This document shows, in pieces, positions 53,902-58,131 of a stretch of 58,131 bases of DNA (positions are counted from its first letter, which is position 1; the number at the start of each line of letters is the position of its first letter). The DNA is from Kroppenstedtia guangzhouensis (GTDB lineage Bacteria; Bacillota; Bacilli; Thermoactinomycetales; DSM-45169), in the NCBI RefSeq assembly GCF_014637345.1, contig NZ_BMEX01000015.1:1-58131 (forward strand). Reading direction: 5' to 3'. The notes below the pieces were generated by a model that saw nothing but the letters and a program-made list of their open reading frames with translations, was not told where the DNA came from and did not search any database. Position numbers and translations under genes: made by a program.

Positions 53902-53929
53902 CCCCTAAAAGTATGTGAAAAGCCGTTTA

Positions 53930-54050
53930 AAGGGAGGGTTGGAGTTTCACCTGAGTGATTTTGGCAGTTGAGAACAACAAAAAAATCATGTGAAACCCCA
54001 TATCGACCCACCCGGCCAGCACTCATTATTCACATCACTTCCAATGTTTT
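53930..54050. repeat. MITE-family repeat, inverted copy
   Basis: The reverse strand matches the copy at 33283: GGGAGGGTTGG, GTTTCACCTGAGTGATTTTG, GCAGTTGAGAACAAC, then CATGTGAAACCC. It ends in ACCCGGCCAGCACTCATT plus a variant TTCACATCACTTCC terminus. Confidence 0.65.
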
Positions 54051-54156
54051 TTGGCAAATATTATTTTTCAGCCCGACGGATCATGATAGAATCGTAATAA
54101 TCGAGCCAGTGGCCGCCCCCACGGCCGGCCACGGCCGCTTTTTCCAAAGAAAGGTG

Positions 54157-55731
54157 ATGCAAGTGGAAGGAAAGTGGTTGGGCGGCCGATATCAGATCCT
54201 TAAGCATGTGGGCGGTGGCGGAATGGCTGTCGTCTACAAGGCGATGGACACGGCTCTGGGCCGTCATGTTGCCGTAAAAGTGATGAATGACTCCCTCAGC
54301 CACGACGAAGATTTCATCCGGCGTTTTGATCGGGAAGCCCGGGCAGCGGGAAGTTTATCCCATCCCAATGTAGTCCATGTCTTTGATGTGGGCAGGGAAG
54401 GTCATATCCACTATATCGTCATGGAGTATATCGAAGGTGCTTCCCTGATGGATCTGATTCAGAAGAAAGGAAGGATCCCTGCAGAGGAAGCAGCCCAAAT
54501 CGCCGCCCAGGTGTGCGACGGACTGGCCCACGCCCACGGAAAGGGCATTGTTCATCGGGATTTGAAGCCCCATAACGTCATGTGCACCCTGGATGGCCAG
54601 TATAAACTGGCCGATTTCGGTATCTCCCGAACAACCGGTTTATCCACAATCACCAAGACCGGGTTTGTGATGGGATCAGTTCACTATTTCTCACCGGAAC
54701 AGGCCCGGGGCAATCAGGTGAGTGTCCGGTCGGATCTGTACTCCCTCGGGGTGACGTTATATGAGATGGTCACCGGTCGGCTCCCCTTTGACGGGGAGGA
54801 GGCCGTTGCCATCGCTTTGAAACACTTGCAAGAACCGGTGCCCGACCCCCGTTCCGTGGTACCCGATCTGCCGGAATCACTGTGTGCAGTGATCTTAAAA
54901 GCCATGGAAAAAGACCCGGAACAACGCTTTCAATCAGCCAAAGAGATGTCTGATGCCCTTCGTCAGCTTACAACTACAGGATATGAACCCCCGCAACAGG
55001 GAGAACCTCAAGCCTTGATCCAACCTGAAAAGCCCCGGTCAAAAAAGGGTTCCCCATCTCTTCGGAACCCAGAGAAGCGAAACACCCGGATGTCCCAGTC
55101 CCGCAATGGCCGCAAAAAGGGACAAAAGAAGAAATGGGTGGGCCTGGCAGTCGCAATTGTACTCTTATTGTCCTTATCTTATGGAATTTTCTCTTCCGGG
55201 CTGTTTGACACATCCGGCGGCCTGGTTGACGCTGAGGAACAGACGGATCCAACGGATCAGGAGAAGGACCGTCAAGCGGAGAAAGGCTCACAGGCGATCG
55301 ATTCTCCAAGGGAAGATAAAGATGATGAAACCACCCCACCTACCACTTCGCAAAAGCTTTCCCCGTTAAATCCTGACGACAACGATTCCCGGGAAGAAAA
55401 GAAAGGATATGACTGGCAGAAAGAGTTTTGGGAGAACGGTCACCCTCGTTTCAACAATATTTCCTCCAGCGGGTCTGAAGGCGTATATCAGGTAACTGTG
55501 GAAACCGATTTGAGTCCGGAATTTTACTACGATGTGATCATCTTTGATACCCGAGGAGAAAGACAGGTGATCACACGTGCCACCGTCCCCACCCAAGGGA
55601 GGGGCAATGGGTTTAAGACGATTGATTTTCAAGTGAATGTTCCCGATGTACCCAGTAAAGGACTGGTGAAAATCCGATTGTACGGAGAAGGCGGAATCAA
55701 GGCCTACAAAATCCTGGAACGACGAGGGTAA
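54157..55731 (+). CDS. membrane Ser/Thr protein kinase without PASTA domains
   Basis: About 524 residues. Hanks-type kinase (8-270): GGGGMAVVYK, catalytic Lys in HVAVKVM, HRDLKPHNVM, LADFGISR, GSVHYFSPEQA. A basic linker precedes one membrane helix (WVGLAVAIVLLLSLSYGIFS, about 328-347). Outside there is an acidic low-complexity spacer and a ~95-residue beta-rich domain (FNNISSSGSEGVYQVTVETD, FYYDVIIFDTRGERQVI, KIRLYGEGGIKAYKIL). PrkC/Stk kinases carry PASTA repeats there; this one does not. The start may be GTG 54163, which has better spacing from AAAGG than ATG 54157. It is monocistronic, without the phosphatase usually linked to prkC. Confidence 0.9.
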   Translation: MQVEGKWLGGRYQILKHVGGGGMAVVYKAMDTALGRHVAVKVMNDSLSHDEDFIRRFDREARAAGSLSHPNVVHVFDVGREGHIHYIVMEYIEGASLMDLIQKKGRIPAEEAAQIAAQVCDGLAHAHGKGIVHRDLKPHNVMCTLDGQYKLADFGISRTTGLSTITKTGFVMGSVHYFSPEQARGNQVSVRSDLYSLGVTLYEMVTGRLPFDGEEAVAIALKHLQEPVPDPRSVVPDLPESLCAVILKAMEKDPEQRFQSAKEMSDALRQLTTTGYEPPQQGEPQALIQPEKPRSKKGSPSLRNPEKRNTRMSQSRNGRKKGQKKKWVGLAVAIVLLLSLSYGIFSSGLFDTSGGLVDAEEQTDPTDQEKDRQAEKGSQAIDSPREDKDDETTPPTTSQKLSPLNPDDNDSREEKKGYDWQKEFWENGHPRFNNISSSGSEGVYQVTVETDLSPEFYYDVIIFDTRGERQVITRATVPTQGRGNGFKTIDFQVNVPDVPSKGLVKIRLYGEGGIKAYKILERRG

Positions 55732-55737
55732 TATGTA

Positions 55738-55762
55738 AGGCACGCCCTTGGCGTGCCTTTTG
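55738..55762 (+). terminator. rho-independent terminator
   Basis: AAGGCACGCC-CTT-GGCGTGCCTT then TTG, directly after the kinase gene. Confidence 0.8.
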
Positions 55763-55778
55763 TCTTGAAGACGGATAC

Positions 55779-55818
55779 AAAAAAACACCTTCCGATCTGA
55801 TGGGCCGGAAGATGTGTC
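55779..55818 (-). terminator. terminator of the S1-domain gene
   Basis: On the minus strand ACATCTTCCG...CGGAAGGTGT followed by seven T, shortly after the stop at 55843. Confidence 0.65.
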
Positions 55819-55842
55819 ATCTCGGGTGACGGATCTATGTTC

Positions 55843-56217
55843 TCAACGACCTTTTTTCTGCTTGGCCGCCAACGCACTCAGGCGCTCTTCACTGCTCTTC
55901 ATCCACTTTTTCATCATGTCTTCAAAGTCTTGGGCGCCACCCCGGCCCCGTCCGCCACGACGTCCTCCCCGAGGACGGTCGTCGGTGAGAGCTTTGATCG
56001 ACAGTGAAATCTTTCCGGATGAATCGATGGAAAGTACTTTTGCTTTGACCGTATCTCCAACAGTCAATTCGTCCTCCACTTTCTCGACGAACTTGCTGGA
56101 GATTTGAGAGATGTGAACCAGACCCGTCTCTCCGGTTTCCAGTTTGACGAAGGCGCCAAAGGGTTTGATGGCGACAACTTCGCCAGTCACGACGGATCCT
56201 TCCGCTAGCTGACTCAT
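55843..56217 (-). CDS. yugI: S1 RNA-binding protein, YugI (GSP13/CvfD)-like
   Basis: 124 residues: an S1 domain (VVTGEVVAIKPFGAFVKLET, GLVHISQISSKFVEKVED, VKAKVLSIDSSGKISLSIK), an RGG-rich stretch (RPRGGRRGGRGRGG) and a basic helical tail. B. subtilis YugI binds the small ribosomal subunit and is a general stress protein. ATG 56217. Confidence 0.92.
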   Translation of the reverse strand: MSQLAEGSVVTGEVVAIKPFGAFVKLETGETGLVHISQISSKFVEKVEDELTVGDTVKAKVLSIDSSGKISLSIKALTDDRPRGGRRGGRGRGGAQDFEDMMKKWMKSSEERLSALAAKQKKGR

Positions 56218-56330
56218 TCAAACACTCCCGCAATCATATTCATTCTGTATGAAGATAACACTTAATCAGGAGGAAGTCAATGGGCGGGCCGCCTGATCAT
56301 CACACCTCTTTTTGGTTATAATCCATACGA

Positions 56331-56359
56331 TTTAAACCAAAGGGGAAATGTGTTATACT
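56331..56359 (+). promoter_or_regulatory. promoter of pckA
   Basis: TTTAAA (56331-56336), 17-base spacer, TATACT (56354-56359); about 65 bases before the pckA start. Weak -35. Confidence 0.5.
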
Positions 56360-56426
56360 TTTTCCGTCAGTAACCGGGGATATGCCCCCCCAATCAGTTA
56401 CAAGATGTAAAGGAAAGGATGGACTG

Positions 56427-58004
56427 ATGAGGACACATATGGACACCAACCATTCCATGAAACTCCAGTTGGATGGGGCCGTACACCGAAACCTGACCGC
56501 CCCCCGGCTGGTGGAAAAAGCATTGGAACGCGGGGAAGGAATTCTCACCAGCACTGGTGCCTTTCGAGCCGTCACGGGTAAATTTACCGGGCGCTCTCCC
56601 AAGGATAAATACCTGATTGAGGAGCCCAACATCCGGAATCAGATCGATTGGGGAGAAATCAACCGCCCCATGGATCCCGGAACATTTGAGCACCTGTTCC
56701 AACAGGTGAAGGATTACCTCAGGGAGCGGGAGGTATTTATTTTTGACGGTTATGCCGGTGCTGATTCCCGGTACCGCCTTCCCATCCGGGTGATCAACGA
56801 GTATGCTTGGCACAACCTTTTTGCCAGACAACTCTTTGTCCGTCCCACGAAGGAAGAGCTAAAAGAACATCAACCCCGGTTCACCGTGATCAGTGCGCCC
56901 GGAGTTCAGGCAAACCCGAAAGAGGACGGTACCCGTTCGGAAACATTTATCGCCGTCAGCCTGGAGCAGAGGGTGATTCTGATCGGTGGAACTGAGTATG
57001 CCGGTGAGATGAAAAAATCCGTCTTCAGTGTGATGAATTATCTGTTGCCTGAACAGAATGTCCTTCCCATGCACTGTTCCGCCAATATGGACAGCCATGG
57101 AAACACTGCTCTTTTCTTCGGACTTTCGGGAACCGGAAAGACTACCTTGTCCGCCGACCCCGAGCGGAGTCTGATCGGGGACGACGAGCACGGCTGGTCC
57201 GATGACGGCATCTTCAACATCGAAGGTGGTTGCTATGCCAAATGCATCGGCCTCTCCAAAGAGAAAGAGCCTCAGATCTGGGAGGCAATCCGGTTCGGGT
57301 CCGTATTGGAAAACGTGGTGGTTGACGACGACGGTCACGCCCACTATGACGACAGTTCCTTGACGGAAAACACCCGCGCCGCCTACCCGATTGAACACAT
57401 CCCGTCAGCCAGGATCCCCGGTGTGGGTGGACATCCCGATGTGATTATTTTCCTGACAGCAGATGCTTTCGGCGTACTCCCCCCCATCGCCAAACTGACT
57501 CCCGAGCAAGCCATGTACCACTTTTTGTCAGGTTACACCAGTAAGCTGGCTGGAACGGAACGGGGGATCACCCAACCGGAAGCCACCTTCTCTACCTGTT
57601 TTGGCGCTCCCTTTCTACCTCGCCCCGCCAGTGTCTATGCAGAGATGCTCGGGGAAAAAATCGACCGCCACCGGGTTCGCGTCTATCTGGTGAACACCGG
57701 CTGGTCCGGCGGCCCCTACGGGGAAGGAGAGCGGATGAAACTTGCTTATACAAGGTCCATGGTTCGTTCCGCTCTGGACGGTTCCCTGGAAGAAGCCACC
57801 TACACTCCCGATCCGGTCTTTGGTATCCATGTTCCCGACCGGTGTCCCGGAGTTCCCTCCGAGGTCCTGCTTCCACGAAACACCTGGGCCGATCCCAAAG
57901 CTTACGATATCAAAGCCCGGGAACTGGCTCGCCGGTTCCGGGAAAACTTCGAGCGGTTTCCTGATGTAAGCGATATCATCCGTCAGGCCGGCCCGACGAA
58001 ATAA
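56427..58004 (+). CDS. pckA: phosphoenolpyruvate carboxykinase (ATP)
   Basis: 525 residues from ATG 56427 (AAGGATGG upstream), the usual length. Converts oxaloacetate and ATP to PEP for gluconeogenesis. Visible motifs: [14 protein letters not shown], the Mn/PEP-site Lys region [19 protein letters not shown], kinase-1a P-loop [14 protein letters not shown], kinase-2 region [20 protein letters not shown], and [20 protein letters not shown]. Monocistronic. Confidence 0.97.
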   Translation: MRTHMDTNHSMKLQLDGAVHRNLTAPRLVEKALERGEGILTSTGAFRAVTGKFTGRSPKDKYLIEEPNIRNQIDWGEINRPMDPGTFEHLFQQVKDYLREREVFIFDGYAGADSRYRLPIRVINEYAWHNLFARQLFVRPTKEELKEHQPRFTVISAPGVQANPKEDGTRSETFIAVSLEQRVILIGGTEYAGEMKKSVFSVMNYLLPEQNVLPMHCSANMDSHGNTALFFGLSGTGKTTLSADPERSLIGDDEHGWSDDGIFNIEGGCYAKCIGLSKEKEPQIWEAIRFGSVLENVVVDDDGHAHYDDSSLTENTRAAYPIEHIPSARIPGVGGHPDVIIFLTADAFGVLPPIAKLTPEQAMYHFLSGYTSKLAGTERGITQPEATFSTCFGAPFLPRPASVYAEMLGEKIDRHRVRVYLVNTGWSGGPYGEGERMKLAYTRSMVRSALDGSLEEATYTPDPVFGIHVPDRCPGVPSEVLLPRNTWADPKAYDIKARELARRFRENFERFPDVSDIIRQAGPTK

Positions 58005-58029
58005 CGAAAGAAAAAATCCCTCTTCCATG

Positions 58030-58131
58030 GTCTTGACCCCGTCAAGTAGACAATGAAAAAAAGAACGGTTATGCGGCGACTTTTTCCCGATGCTCTACAG
58101 GGGAAAGGTCGCCCAATTTTTTCTGGAAACG
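58030..58131 (-). mobile_element. end of an IS3-family insertion sequence (partial)
   Basis: The right edge enters an IS from its 3' end. CTTGACGGGGTCAAG on the minus strand, near 58033-58047, is the probable terminal region, after which the transposase stop follows. The other end is outside the window. Confidence 0.6.
58069..58131 (-). CDS. IS3-family transposase orfB, last 20 residues
   Basis: The frame ending at TAA 58071-58069 reads RFQKKLGDLSPVEHREKVAA, which matches the typical C-terminus (N-x-RFQ/K-KKL-x-x-LSPVEYR) of IS3-family integrase-type transposases. The rest lies beyond the window, so integrity cannot be judged. Confidence 0.75.
   Translation of the reverse strand, partial: RFQKKLGDLSPVEHREKVAA

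Overview
The window looks like a chromosomal segment of a spore-forming Bacillota bacterium of moderate to high GC, most likely a thermoactinomycete (Kroppenstedtia/Desmospora/Planifilum type). This is inference from three things: many Bacillus-type genes (YfiB/YfiC, YwbE, LipL, DUF309, UPF0435, YtqA/YtqB, YugI, an acetoin/pyruvate-dehydrogenase style operon), strong AGGAGG ribosome-binding sites with frequent GTG and TTG starts, and GC-rich third codon positions. No rRNA, CRISPR array or prophage was seen.

Layout. 1-4.1 kb: a small hypothetical gene, a frameshifted flavin monoamine oxidase, a secreted three-repeat protein and an orphan degenerate ABC ATPase. 4.3-5.9 kb: a well-formed TPP riboswitch and terminator in front of a thiC that has lost about 110 codons and its tail. 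5.95-9.5 kb: an AT-richer beta-lactamase island (bla, blaR1, blaI) with a 43-bp palindromic operator, flanked on both sides by truncated genes. 9.7-20 kb: thioesterase, YwbE, an MFS remnant, the YfiC/YfiB heterodimeric ABC exporter, a SulP transporter, a haemolysin III protein and LipL. 20-27 kb: a 30-residue membrane peptide, a tRNA-like gene with an abnormal anticodon loop, a kinase pseudogene, Zur-boxed ZnuA, an atypical SCO1 protein, GNAT, a wrecked pabB before an intact pabC, ThpR and Tpx. 27-43 kb: YhgE/Pip protein, tandem GGCT protein, 1-Cys peroxiredoxin, DUF420, fatty-acid hydroxylase, RraA, lipoprotein, YhdH reductase, SSS symporter, a HesB-YdcF composite, TatD, DUF309. 43.2-46.7 kb: an AT-richer lactococcin-972-type bacteriocin cluster (precursor, DUF1430 membrane protein, ATPase). 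46.9-51.7 kb: the pdhABCD operon with a clear promoter. 52.3-58.1 kb: YtqA-YtqB tRNA-modification pair, a membrane Ser/Thr kinase, an S1-domain protein, pckA, and the end of an IS3-family transposase at the right edge.

Themes. First, carbon and cofactor metabolism (pdh, pckA, lipoylation by LipL, thiamine, folate) is interleaved with redox defence (Tpx, 1-Cys Prx). Second, gene decay is unusually dense: thiC, pabB, monoamine oxidase, an MFS transporter and a phosphotransferase are broken, some by single-base shifts but several by large deletions. Third, a dispersed MITE-like intergenic repeat with ends GGAAGCGTTGTGA/TCACAACGCTTCC occurs in at least six places, once as a 181-bp copy with perfect 15-bp inverted ends. 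No whole new system could be demonstrated. The best candidates for novelty are the MITE family, the tRNA-like gene with an 8-nt anticodon loop, the thiC deletion behind an intact riboswitch, and the HesB-YdcF composite protein.
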